Part shown: piece after piece, positions 52,643-61,639 of the stretch | Position numbering within the stretch: position 1 is the first letter of the stretch | Layout of the letters: each line of letters begins with the position of its first letter | DNA from: Gelidibacter maritimus | Lineage (GTDB): Bacteria > Bacteroidota > Bacteroidia > Flavobacteriales > Flavobacteriaceae | NCBI RefSeq assembly: GCF_014062315.1 | Contig: NZ_JACGLT010000003.1 | Span: 197,163-261,162, forward strand | Length of the DNA stretch: 64,000 nucleotides | Reading direction: 5' to 3' | Notes under the pieces: generated by a model | The model's input: the letters and a program-made list of their open reading frames with translations, nothing else | Database searches by the model: none | What the model was told of the DNA's origin: nothing | Position numbers and translations under genes: made by a program

Positions 52643-54271
52643 TTACCAAAACAATGCGTATAAAACTGCGGTAATAATACAAACGACCATCGCACCTACA
52701 TTGAACAAAGGCGTCGTTTTAAATAGGTCTTTTGTAAACACTATACCTTTAGCATCGTCAGCACCTTTATTTTGAAGATAGCTCAATACGATAATGATGA
52801 GCATGGTGAGCACTGCCGTGATTCCCATTTGATGCATCCAAGGTTCTAACGCATCAATTGGCGCAAACTTAAGCACTAAGGCAATTGGAATGGATAGAAT
52901 GGCGCCCCAAATTGCAGCGTTATTGGTGGTTTTCTTCCAGAATAGACCTAATATGAATACCGCTAAAATTCCCGGACTTACAATACCAGTATATTCTTGA
53001 ATAAACTGAAACGCTTGATCGATACCTCCTAAAAGTGGTGCTACAATAACGGCGATAATTAAGGCTATTGCGCCCGAAATACGGCCCACACCAACCGTCA
53101 TCTTATCAGATGAGTTTTTATTGATGTATTGTTTGTAAATGTCCATGGTGAAAATGGTGGACGTCGAGTTGATCATGGAAGCCAACGATGATACAATCGC
53201 TGCCGCAAGCGCCGCAAAGGCAATCCCTTTTAATCCGGTAGGTAAAAACTGCAATAACCACGGGTAGGCTTTATCGGCTTGGTCTGAAGTGGGAACGTTT
53301 GATATGCCTGCTTCACCCAAAGTGGCCATAATAGACGGATCATTAATCATGACATAAGCCGCAATACCAGGAACGACAACAATCAATGGGATGAGGAGCT
53401 TTAAAAACGCTGCCAGCAAAATACCTTTTTGAGCTTCTTTTAAAGATTTGGCCGCTAAAGTTCTTTGAATAATATATTGATTGAATCCCCAGTAATATAG
53501 ATTGGCCACCCACAAGCCTCCTACCAGTACCCAAATTCCGGGAAGATTGTTGAAATTATCATTAGCCTCATCGAGTATCATGTGGAATTTTTCTGGTGCT
53601 GCGTCCAAAATAGCTGAAAAACCTGCCATGGCACCTTCGCCTCCAGATACGGTGTTTAAGGCCAAGTATGTGGTTACCAAACCACCTAAAACTAAGAAAA
53701 CCACCTGTATGACATCGGTCCATGCCACAGCAGATAATCCCCCATAAAGAGAGTAGGCCGCTGCAAATAAAGCTAACCCGATAATGGCATAGATCATATC
53801 TACGCCCATAATTGTTTCTATAGCTAAACCACCGAGATAAAGTACCGAAGCGAGATTTACAAAGACGTAAAGACCGATCCAAAAAACAGCCAATATGGTC
53901 TTCAGATTTGTTGAGAAACGTTTTTCAACAAACTCTGGAATGGTATAAAGTCCTTTTTCAATAAAAATGGGTAAAAAATACTTTCCAACAATTAGAAGTG
54001 TTAAGGCAGCCATCCATTCATAGGATGCAATAGCAATACCCAGTGCAAAACCGGAACCAGACATCCCAATAAACTGCTCCGCCGAAATATTGGCAGCAAT
54101 TAATGACGCCCCAATTGCCCACCAAGGCAATGATTTACTTGCTAAAAAATAATCCTCTGCATTTTTTTGGTGCCCTTTTTTATCTCTGGAAACCCATAAG
54201 CCTACGCCTAAAATAAGTGCTCCATAGGCAATAAAGACCACATAATCCCACGAATGAAAACCTGATGCCAT
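52643..54271 (-). CDS. Sodium/sugar symporter (SSS family, vSGLT-like)
   Basis: Inner membrane sodium-coupled sugar importer of 542 residues with about 14 hydrophobic segments. SSS motifs include AANISAEQFIGMSGSGFALGIAIASYEW in the first helices, YSLYGGLSAVAWTDVIQVVFLVLGG, and FNQYIIQRTLAAKSLKEAQKG. The gene is divergent from galM-galK-galT, so galactose or a galactose-containing sugar is the likely cargo. A CAAATATA (TATATTTG on the minus strand, 54306-54313) fits its -7 box. Confidence 0.92.
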   Translation of the reverse strand: MASGFHSWDYVVFIAYGALILGVGLWVSRDKKGHQKNAEDYFLASKSLPWWAIGASLIAANISAEQFIGMSGSGFALGIAIASYEWMAALTLLIVGKYFLPIFIEKGLYTIPEFVEKRFSTNLKTILAVFWIGLYVFVNLASVLYLGGLAIETIMGVDMIYAIIGLALFAAAYSLYGGLSAVAWTDVIQVVFLVLGGLVTTYLALNTVSGGEGAMAGFSAILDAAPEKFHMILDEANDNFNNLPGIWVLVGGLWVANLYYWGFNQYIIQRTLAAKSLKEAQKGILLAAFLKLLIPLIVVVPGIAAYVMINDPSIMATLGEAGISNVPTSDQADKAYPWLLQFLPTGLKGIAFAALAAAIVSSLASMINSTSTIFTMDIYKQYINKNSSDKMTVGVGRISGAIALIIAVIVAPLLGGIDQAFQFIQEYTGIVSPGILAVFILGLFWKKTTNNAAIWGAILSIPIALVLKFAPIDALEPWMHQMGITAVLTMLIIIVLSYLQNKGADDAKGIVFTKDLFKTTPLFNVGAMVVCIITAVLYALFW

Positions 54272-54552
54272 AAATAATTGATTGTGTTAGTTTAGTTTTT
54301 CATTTCAAATATATGTAAATATTCCGTTTGACTATGGTTACATTTTAATTTCTTAAAAACAAAAAATGTTTTAGTAAGGCTTTTCTATATATTTGTAATA
54401 CTGCGGTTTCAGATGAGGTCAATAAAACCTAATAAAAATCAAAAATGGAGACCATTAGAAACTATTGAAAGATCGTTGCATCTGATTTGTTCGAAGCGAA
54501 ATGCATTAAAATGAGATCGGCCTTAGAAATTAGTGTTTAAGAATTCTATATT
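54272..54552. promoter_or_regulatory. Divergent promoters of the galactose genes
   Basis: TATATTTG on the minus strand at 54306-54313 would serve the symporter. TATATTTG on the plus strand at 54388-54395 would serve galM, leaving a long leader of about 150 nt. -33 boxes are not clear. No obvious operator palindrome was found. Confidence 0.5.
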
Positions 54553-55443
54553 ATGTACAGTATCACACAAAATGATCAGTCGGGAAGTGTTGAAATAAAG
54601 AATGTTGCTCAAGGCGTGTATGCTAAGATATACCTTAATGACGGCGGCAGTTTGCAAGAACTCACTTTAGATAACGTGCCGCTCATTGTTGATTTGGCAC
54701 CATTAACATATGATACTACCTATGCTTCTGCTATATTGTTCCCGTTCGCAAATCGGATAAAGGATGGGCAATACCGTTTTAAGGGCCAAGAATTTCAACT
54801 GAACCCAAATCAAAAAGAAGAGCATAATGCGCTACATGGATTGGTATATAACAAAACTTTTTTAGTGACGCATCAATCGGTTCAGAAGGAGCGTGCTGAA
54901 ATTATCATGGAATATGATTACAAGCAGGTGGAGGCTGGTTTTCCGTTTACTTTTAAGATGCAATTAAAATATACGTTTACCCAAACTGGTCTGAATATAA
55001 ACATTTCGGTAATCAACACATCGGAAACTGCTTTTCCTTTCACCATAGGTTGGCATCCCTACTTTTTGAGCGAAAATCTTGAAAATAGTATTCTTAAATT
55101 TGAAAGTGAACACAAATTGAATATTGGTGAACGTAATATTGGATCCCATTTAGAGCCGATATCTCCTATTGATTCCGTAGTTTTAAAAAATAAAGACTTA
55201 GACGATTGTTGGCAGATAAAAGGCACCGACGTAAAATTTGATACACCATTTTACAAATTAGTGCTGTCCTCGTCGGAAACCGATGCTTTTTTACAGCTCT
55301 ACACACCGCCAAAAGAACATATAATTGCTATTGAACCAACTACGGGAGTTTCTGATAGCTTTAATAATAACATAGGATTAAAATTCTTAGAGCCTAGAAA
55401 AACATTCGAAATCGACTGGGCTTTAAAAGTTTACACCAACTAA
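54553..55443 (+). CDS. galM: Aldose 1-epimerase
   Basis: Converts beta- to alpha-galactose so that galactokinase can use it; cytosolic. The protein has 296 residues, somewhat shorter than E. coli GalM. It has FPFANRIKDGQYRFKGQ (substrate Arg), NALHGLVYNKTF (family His) and GWHPYFLS, with the catalytic Glu expected in IIAIEPTTGVSDSFN. First gene of the Leloir run, 10 bp before galK. Confidence 0.93.
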   Translation: MYSITQNDQSGSVEIKNVAQGVYAKIYLNDGGSLQELTLDNVPLIVDLAPLTYDTTYASAILFPFANRIKDGQYRFKGQEFQLNPNQKEEHNALHGLVYNKTFLVTHQSVQKERAEIIMEYDYKQVEAGFPFTFKMQLKYTFTQTGLNINISVINTSETAFPFTIGWHPYFLSENLENSILKFESEHKLNIGERNIGSHLEPISPIDSVVLKNKDLDDCWQIKGTDVKFDTPFYKLVLSSSETDAFLQLYTPPKEHIIAIEPTTGVSDSFNNNIGLKFLEPRKTFEIDWALKVYTN

Positions 55444-55453
55444 AAACGATACG

Positions 55454-56602
55454 ATGATTGCAAATTTGGTTAAAGAGGTTGAAAGCTCTTTTCAAAAACA
55501 GTTTAAATCAGAACCTTTAATTGTGTTTTCGCCTGGGCGGATCAATCTGATAGGAGAGCACACCGATTATAACGAAGGTTTTGTATTCCCAGCTGCCATT
55601 GATAAAGGAATTGCATTGGCCATTCAAAAGAGTGAAGACAGCAACAGTAAGGTTTTTGCAGTAGATAAAAGCGAACTTTATGAGTTTTCTTTGGATGATA
55701 TTAAACCTTTAAAAAATGGCGATTGGCGAAACTATATCCTGGGCGTCGTTGCTGAATTGCAGGTTCTTGGTAAGGAAGTCGGTAATTTTAACGGTGTCTT
55801 TTCTGGAAATATCCCGGGTGGTGCCGGTATGTCTTCTTCGGCAGCTTTAGAAAATAGTTTTGTATTTGGATTGAATGAGCTCTTCAATCTCGGTCTGACA
55901 AAAGAAGAAATGATTTATGTGTCCCAAAAGGCAGAACACAATTTTGCGGGTGTAAAATGTGGCATTATGGATCAATATGCCAGTATGTTTGGCATAGAAG
56001 ACAGTGCGCTGCTTTTAGATTGTAGGACGGTGACTGCCAAACCCTATCAAATCGATTTTAAGGACTACGAATTGATGCTGATCAATACCAATGTCAAGCA
56101 TGATTTAGCTGAAACTGCCTATAACGATCGCCGTGCCGTTTGTGAAAACGTATCTGAAATGCTTGGAATTGTCGCGCTAAGGGATGCTACAACCTCCGAT
56201 TTAGATAAAATTAAAGAGGATATATCTGAGGAAGATTATCAAAAGGCCTTGTACGTCATTGAAGAAAACAATCGTGTAAAGAAATTTGCGGCAGCCATTG
56301 AAAAAGATGATTTGGGTACTTTGGGCAGTTTGCTCTTCCAATCGCATGATGGGTTGAGCATTCAATATAAGGTGAGCTGCACCGAGCTCGATTTTTTGGT
56401 GACCCAAGCACAGGGAAGTTCCGATGTTATTGGCGCTCGGATGATGGGCGGTGGCTTTGGCGGTTGCACCATAAATTTGGTGAGAAAGAGTGGCATGGAG
56501 AAGTTCAAAAAGCAAGTCTCAGAAAACTTTAAAGATGAATTTGGAAGAGACTGCTCTATTTATGAAGTGAAACTTTCTCAAGGAACACATTTGGTAAATT
56601 GA
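55454..56602 (+). CDS. galK: Galactokinase
   Basis: Phosphorylates alpha-galactose to galactose 1-phosphate; cytosolic GHMP kinase of 382 residues. The three family motifs are clear: SPGRINLIGEHTDYNEGFVFPAAI (N-terminal galactokinase signature), PGGAGMSSSAALENSF (ATP loop) and ARMMGGGFGGCTINL. The catalytic Asp is expected in CGIMDQYASMFG. It lies 10 bp after galM. A heptad repeat at 56615 lies in the gap to galT. Confidence 0.97.
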   Translation: MIANLVKEVESSFQKQFKSEPLIVFSPGRINLIGEHTDYNEGFVFPAAIDKGIALAIQKSEDSNSKVFAVDKSELYEFSLDDIKPLKNGDWRNYILGVVAELQVLGKEVGNFNGVFSGNIPGGAGMSSSAALENSFVFGLNELFNLGLTKEEMIYVSQKAEHNFAGVKCGIMDQYASMFGIEDSALLLDCRTVTAKPYQIDFKDYELMLINTNVKHDLAETAYNDRRAVCENVSEMLGIVALRDATTSDLDKIKEDISEEDYQKALYVIEENNRVKKFAAAIEKDDLGTLGSLLFQSHDGLSIQYKVSCTELDFLVTQAQGSSDVIGARMMGGGFGGCTINLVRKSGMEKFKKQVSENFKDEFGRDCSIYEVKLSQGTHLVN

Positions 56603-56614
56603 CTTAGACATAAA

Positions 56615-56642
56615 GAGCAAAGAACTAAGAATCAAGACTCAA
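56615..56642. repeat. Heptad repeat between galK and galT
   Basis: Four 7-base units: GAGCAAA, GAACTAA, GAATCAA, GACTCAA. They lie just after the galK stop. Confidence 0.7.
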
Positions 56643-56766
56643 TTGATAGAAAAACAGGTGTTTTCAGCTTTAAGAAAGTTGAATGCTCTTTTGAATTTTT
56701 AAATATTTTACTATTTTAAGCGGAGAACCCCTATTGAAAAGTGAAATTAAAATAACAGAAAATACC

Positions 56767-57789
56767 ATGGACAATAATTTACAAGACTATTCACATAAAC
56801 GCTACAATATCCTTACTGGCGAATGGGTATTGGTATCGCCTCATCGCGCAAAACGGCCATGGCAGGGACAGAATGAGGAAATTTCTGATGAAGAACGCCC
56901 AGCGCACGACCCAAGCTGTTATTTGTGTGCAGGCAATACGCGAATTAATGGCGAGCAAAATCCTGATTATAAAGATGTCTTTATTTTTACGAACGATTTT
57001 GCGGCACTACAGACCACGTCACCTAATTTTTCTGTAAACGACGGGTTGTTTAGAGCAGAAAGCGAACAAGGGATTTGTAAAGTTATTTGTTTTAGTCCTG
57101 ACCATTCAAAGAGTTTGGCAGATATGGACGTTCAGGATATTGCTAAAGTTGTAGAAGCTTGGAAAAATGAATATATAGAGTTAGGCGCCAACGAGCTTAT
57201 TAACTACGTTCAGATTTTTGAAAATAAAGGAGCGGTCATGGGCTGCAGCAATCCGCATCCGCATGGGCAAATTTGGAGTCAATCTACACTTCCTAATGAG
57301 GTTGAGAAGAAAGATCAGCATCAACAAGCTTATTATAACCAAAATAAAAGTAGTCTCTTGGGAGATTATCTAAAGCAGGAATTGGAAGTGAATGAGCGTA
57401 TTATTTATCAAAACGAAGATTTTGTGGTACTCACGCCATTCTGGGCAATTTGGCCTTTTGAAACCATGATTGCACCTAAAAAGAATTACAAAGATATTTC
57501 AGAACTTTCAGATGACGAAGGGGTGGCGTTTGCAGATGCTATTTCAAAAATCACTAAAGCTTATGATAAGCTGTTTCAGACCTCATTCCCGTATTCAAGT
57601 GGAATTCACCAAGCACCAACCAACGGTGAGAATAATGAACATTGGCATTGGCATATGAGTTTTTATCCGCCATTATTACGAAGCGCCACAGTAAAGAAAT
57701 TTATGGTAGGCTACGAGATGTTTGGTTCCCCACAACGTGATATTACTGCGGAGCAAGCGGTGGATAGGTTGAAAGCGTTAATATCTTAA
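56767..57789 (+). CDS. galT: Galactose-1-phosphate uridylyltransferase
   Basis: Exchanges UMP between UDP-glucose and galactose 1-phosphate; completes the Leloir branch with galM and galK. The ATG at 56767 (MDNNLQDYSHKRYNILTGEW) is preferred over the in-frame TTG at 56734; this gives 340 residues. The active-site HPH lies in SNPHPHGQIWSQ, a zinc CxxC in SCYLCAG, and the C-terminal histidines in NNEHWHWHMSFYPP. No UDP-glucose 4-epimerase gene is in the window. Confidence 0.96.
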   Translation: MDNNLQDYSHKRYNILTGEWVLVSPHRAKRPWQGQNEEISDEERPAHDPSCYLCAGNTRINGEQNPDYKDVFIFTNDFAALQTTSPNFSVNDGLFRAESEQGICKVICFSPDHSKSLADMDVQDIAKVVEAWKNEYIELGANELINYVQIFENKGAVMGCSNPHPHGQIWSQSTLPNEVEKKDQHQQAYYNQNKSSLLGDYLKQELEVNERIIYQNEDFVVLTPFWAIWPFETMIAPKKNYKDISELSDDEGVAFADAISKITKAYDKLFQTSFPYSSGIHQAPTNGENNEHWHWHMSFYPPLLRSATVKKFMVGYEMFGSPQRDITAEQAVDRLKALIS

Positions 57790-57912
57790 TGTAGTCACCA
57801 AATCTGTAAACGCATTTGTAGGCTTCCAATCGGATATTGGTTCAAAATAGTTATAGGCCTTTGCGGATAGGGTCAAACACTACGATTATTAGAAAGAATC
57901 TTTCATAGTTAC

Positions 57913-59169
57913 TTAAAACAGCTTCAGCACCTGTCTTCTGCTGTCTTTATCGATAAAAACATATAGTATATTGGTAACAAAATGGCTTGTTAACACAGCT
58001 ATTGCTGCCCCAATTGCATGCCAAGTGGGAATTAACAAATAATATAAAATGAGGTTTGTGCAACATCCCAAAATAAATCGGTACACGTTTTTTTGTAAAT
58101 CGTTAGTGTTGACCAAATGCTTCTCGTAAATCATTCCTATAAAAATAAAAAGGGGAGCCCAACAGAAAATTAATAATGGAAGTTTTGCTTCAGCATAGGA
58201 AGCTGTGAAATATTTATCCAGAATAATACTGCCGAATAAAGTGTATATGGCACCGATGGACAGTCCTAAAATTAACATAAACTTGATAAGGCTTTTAATT
58301 TTTTTCTGATAGCGATAACTATCGCTTTTATAAGATTCCGCCAAAGATGGATATAGTGCATTGATGACAGAAAAGCCGATATTCCAGCTTAAAATGATGA
58401 CCAAAAATTGCACTGTGGCAAAAATGCCGTTAGCATGGTCACCATGGTAATATTTCAGAAATAATTCGTCAATAGTAATGTAAAACATGATTAGTGCGTT
58501 GGAAATGATCAATGGGAATGACATTTTTAATAAGGATGCTCCCAAGGTCCAAGAAAATGTCCATTGCCTAAATAGCACAAGTTTTTTATGCTTCAGAATG
58601 ATGATATATATTAACCCTTGTATGAGGAAATCAAAAACAATGAGCTTTGCAAAATAGTACACATCAAATTGGTTCTTAACCCCGTAGTATTGCAATGCTA
58701 CAATTATAGCTAAGCTCGTTATCTTGCTGATAAAAATTATTTTCGTCCATTTTTTAGCAAGTAGATAATATTCAAAAACATTGGTCAATTTAAATAAATA
58801 GCTACACGCTATGATGAGGTATAATCCTGTTAAGGGACTTTCTTCGGTAAAATTAAAATAGAGGATGATTCCTAAAAATATCACACTCCAGCTAATCAAT
58901 CGCAGATAAAACGCCATGGCCAAAATACGCTGCGTGAACTTTGAATAAAAAATAATTTCTCGGATACATATGGCGGACAAGCCAAGCAAAAATAATGGCG
59001 ATAAAAGTTCCAAAACAGATTCAACAAATTTGAGTCGTCCAATATCAACAGTTCCTAATGTGCTAAAAATTTTTGGTACTATAAAAACACCGGAAATGAG
59101 TTGAATGATCTTTTCGAGCGTAAACCATTTGGTCGCTATAAAATCCTGTTTGCTAAAAACGTAGGTCAT
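57913..59169 (-). CDS. Polysaccharide flippase (MATE/MVF-like)
   Basis: Inner membrane lipid-linked oligosaccharide exporter of the Wzx type, 418 residues with about 12 hydrophobic segments. Features that fit: the N-terminal TLEKIIQLISGVFIVPKIFSTLGTVDIG, the mid-protein YHGDHANGIFATVQFLVIILSWNIGFSVINALYPSLAESYKSD, and the C-terminal WHAIGAAIAVLTSHFV. No glycosyltransferases are next to it, so the exported sugar is unknown. It ends about 120 bp from galT and is divergent from the WYL regulator gene. Confidence 0.85.
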   Translation of the reverse strand: MTYVFSKQDFIATKWFTLEKIIQLISGVFIVPKIFSTLGTVDIGRLKFVESVLELLSPLFLLGLSAICIREIIFYSKFTQRILAMAFYLRLISWSVIFLGIILYFNFTEESPLTGLYLIIACSYLFKLTNVFEYYLLAKKWTKIIFISKITSLAIIVALQYYGVKNQFDVYYFAKLIVFDFLIQGLIYIIILKHKKLVLFRQWTFSWTLGASLLKMSFPLIISNALIMFYITIDELFLKYYHGDHANGIFATVQFLVIILSWNIGFSVINALYPSLAESYKSDSYRYQKKIKSLIKFMLILGLSIGAIYTLFGSIILDKYFTASYAEAKLPLLIFCWAPLFIFIGMIYEKHLVNTNDLQKNVYRFILGCCTNLILYYLLIPTWHAIGAAIAVLTSHFVTNILYVFIDKDSRRQVLKLF

Positions 59170-59259
59170 TGGGAATAATTAGGCAGCCAAATATATTAAA
59201 ACTGAAAACTTTTAACGATTTGAAAGTAAATTATTACATTCGTTTTTATAAATATCGCT

Positions 59260-60240
59260 ATGACCCCAGAGTTTCTCCGTCGATACTATATTCTACGTAT
59301 CATCTCCAATCCTAAAGTGTACGGAATTGAGAAAAACGGCTATGTGCCACTTCCCGATTTGCAAAAAGCACTTGATCAATTGCGTGTTGATAATATAGAT
59401 GATGCGCTTTACGACAAGTTAAATCAGTATAGTCAAAAAACAGTTAAACGTGATCTGGAAAAAATAAAGTCCTACTATCAAACTGTAATATTATTTAAGC
59501 GCAATTATGGCTATTATATTGAAGGTTATGAAATAAGTGATGTTTTAAAAGATGTTTACGAAAAAACAGAAATCTATTTGCTTCATCATCATGCCCATTC
59601 TTGGAAAGCCCATGTTACAACGTCTCGCACTTCTTTAGGGCCCGAAATAGATTTAGTGCCACTTATCCACGCTATAGAGCATCAGTTTTTAGTTGAGTTG
59701 GAATACCGTGGTTGGTATGATGATAATGGTTTTCAGGCTATAACGGGGTTTTTTCAACCGCTTCATTTAAAAGAAGTTAAAAAGTCATGGTATTTAATAG
59801 CGCATAACAAAAAAGTGGGCATATATGCTTTTTGTTTGGATGAGCGGATGACCAACCTGCGTATTACAAAGCAGGAGGTCAAACACCCAATTGCCTTTAA
59901 TTCCTTTGAATATTTTAAGCATGCCATCGGTATTCTTAAGACGGATATATCTCCAGAATGGATCCACATTCAAGTGGCCAATCATCATTTTAAGTATTTA
60001 AAAAACAATCCCCTTCATCATTCCCAAAAAATAGTGGCCTATCCTCAGGAGATGAATACCCCCGAATTGGATTATGGCAATTCAAATATTTGGGGTGAAA
60101 TTAAAGTGTTTTTGGAACCCAATTATGAGTTTTTAATGGAGGTTTTAAAATACAACCAATGGGTCAGGGTTACCAGTCCAGAGCATGTCAAGGATTATGT
60201 AAAGCAGCACTTGAGCTGTATTGTGGCATATTACAAATAG
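59260..60240 (+). CDS. WYL domain transcriptional regulator
   Basis: Predicted cytosolic ligand-sensing DNA-binding protein of 326 residues. The N-terminal part has a winged-helix-like pattern (TPEFLRRYYILRIISNPKVYG, VKRDLEKIKSYYQTVILFKRNYGYYI). The WYL domain at about 140-220 includes FLVELEYRGWYDDNGFQAITGFFQPLHLKEVKKSWYLIAH, with the WYL triad, and a WCX-like end. WYL proteins often control stress or defence genes; the target here is unknown. It may act on the small genes or the dynamin-like operon downstream. Confidence 0.88.
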   Translation: MTPEFLRRYYILRIISNPKVYGIEKNGYVPLPDLQKALDQLRVDNIDDALYDKLNQYSQKTVKRDLEKIKSYYQTVILFKRNYGYYIEGYEISDVLKDVYEKTEIYLLHHHAHSWKAHVTTSRTSLGPEIDLVPLIHAIEHQFLVELEYRGWYDDNGFQAITGFFQPLHLKEVKKSWYLIAHNKKVGIYAFCLDERMTNLRITKQEVKHPIAFNSFEYFKHAIGILKTDISPEWIHIQVANHHFKYLKNNPLHHSQKIVAYPQEMNTPELDYGNSNIWGEIKVFLEPNYEFLMEVLKYNQWVRVTSPEHVKDYVKQHLSCIVAYYK

Positions 60241-60647
60241 GATGTCACCTTTACAAAAACACTGAAGTTTTGTGAAGCTACACTAAGAGTTTTATAAGGG
60301 TATTACTACTTACCGCCTAATCTAACTTTTTTTAAATCATATCTTCTAACTGCACTCTCAACTTCCATTTCAATTTCCACTTCAACTTCAATTTCAATTT
60401 TCCACTCCATCTTCTAATCCCTCATTTCTAATCTTCATTTCCCTGTATATCCTTTGTTTTATGTATTGTTTTGATTTTTAAACACAAAAAGAACGTCTAC
60501 TTTTCAATATTCCCACTATATGGGAAAGCATGTGTCTATCATTGCATTATTAAAGTAGAGCATTAGCGCTAATGCTTTCGAGAAACCAAGTTAAAATATA
60601 GAACAACATTAAAACAAATAAATTTTTAACCTCTTAAATATTTTATA
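60241..60647. other. 407-bp gap with a pyrimidine-rich tract
   Basis: No gene seen. From about 60355 to 60440 the plus strand is rich in C and T, with irregular repeats of TTTCAA, CTTCAA and TTTCCA. It lies ahead of the 60648 gene and could be a spacer or a decayed simple repeat. Confidence 0.5.
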
Positions 60648-60995
60648 ATGACAGCAGTATATATCATCGGAATTGTAATTGGAATTATTTTATTCTTTGT
60701 GCTCGGATATTATTTATGGTCTACGGCGCTTGATAAATATGACTATAACATATTTAATTTGGGCGTAATAATTAGAGGATTAATTGCAATGGGTTGTTTA
60801 TGGTTTGGAATAGTTATGATTGATGCTGCCGATGGTTCAACAACTGTTTGGCTCATTGTTTCGGGTGTTTTATGGGTATGGACCTTTGTGGCTACGGCAT
60901 CCAGAACCAGTATACCTATAGCTGTCTTTTCATTAATTTATCAGCTATTTGCAGTAGTGTTAATTAAATCGGCCATTAATAAAATCATGAAATAG
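60648..60995 (+). CDS. Small four-helix membrane protein
   Basis: Protein of 115 residues that is almost entirely hydrophobic, with about four membrane segments (IIGIVIGIILFFVLGYYLW, LGVIIRGLIAMGCLWFGIVMI, TTVWLIVSGVLWVWTFVA, IPIAVFSLIYQLFAVVLI). I do not recognise the family. First of a series of same-strand small genes leading to the dynamin-like GTPase. Confidence 0.7.
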   Translation: MTAVYIIGIVIGIILFFVLGYYLWSTALDKYDYNIFNLGVIIRGLIAMGCLWFGIVMIDAADGSTTVWLIVSGVLWVWTFVATASRTSIPIAVFSLIYQLFAVVLIKSAINKIMK

Positions 60996-61154
60996 AGCGG
61001 AATGGATAAAACAGATTAGGTTCATTATCTCATACCTTAGTATCCCCAAAATATGGAAAAAGTATCTTCTAAAATTGCAGTAGCAACGAAATTGTTTTGA
61101 AATAGACATATTTTGTCCGTTTCAAATATAGTTTTGAACATTTACCAACCTAAA

Positions 61155-61328
61155 ATGCCCAAACCTAGATTTATGGCTACCTACACCTGCTTAAAATGTG
61201 GTATCTCAAAAAATGATACTCTAAATTCCCAATTAAATACGCGTGTTACCTGTACTAGTGGTAATAAAAACGCTGAAGTTGCTTTCCATAAGTGGGAAAA
61301 GATTTCAGAAGAGGATTTGTTTGTCTAA
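61155..61328 (+). CDS. Small protein with CxxC motif
   Basis: Protein of 57 residues (MPKPRFMATYTCLKCGISKND...); a start at 61173 is also possible. The CLKCG pair and a further Cys (VTCTSGN) suggest a small zinc-ribbon-like fold with one ligand missing or replaced by the later His (AFHKWEK). Unrecognised. It lies 18 bp before the next small gene. Confidence 0.55.
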   Translation: MPKPRFMATYTCLKCGISKNDTLNSQLNTRVTCTSGNKNAEVAFHKWEKISEEDLFV

Positions 61329-61346
61329 TAACCATTAACAATTTAT

Positions 61347-61556
61347 ATGGCAACATTTGAAATTAAAACAAAACGCGCAATGAACGTGCAAGGCGAGTTT
61401 GTTGATGCTGGTTTAACGGTGCAGATCAGCAGTATGTTTAACAATCCTTTTGATGAGGTTGATAAAATACATAAGGCGTTTATGAGAGTACATGGGATAG
61501 ACTTGAAGCCTGAGGGATATTTGAGTTTGGGGTGGTTGGTTTTCGTGAGAATATAA
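61347..61556 (+). CDS. Small hypothetical protein
   Basis: Protein of 69 residues (MATFEIKTKRAMNVQGEFVDAGLTVQ...) with no signal peptide or membrane segment. The pattern VQGEFVDAGLTVQISS then FDEVDKIHKAFMRVHGIDL suggests a short beta sheet and a helix. Unrecognised. It lies between the CxxC protein and the GTPase gene on the same strand. Confidence 0.6.
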   Translation: MATFEIKTKRAMNVQGEFVDAGLTVQISSMFNNPFDEVDKIHKAFMRVHGIDLKPEGYLSLGWLVFVRI

Positions 61557-61639
61557 AAGTTTTACTTTATATGTAAATCCAACATTTAAATATAACATTG
61601 TTATTGCAGATTTATTAATAGAAAAAATTAAAAAATAGA

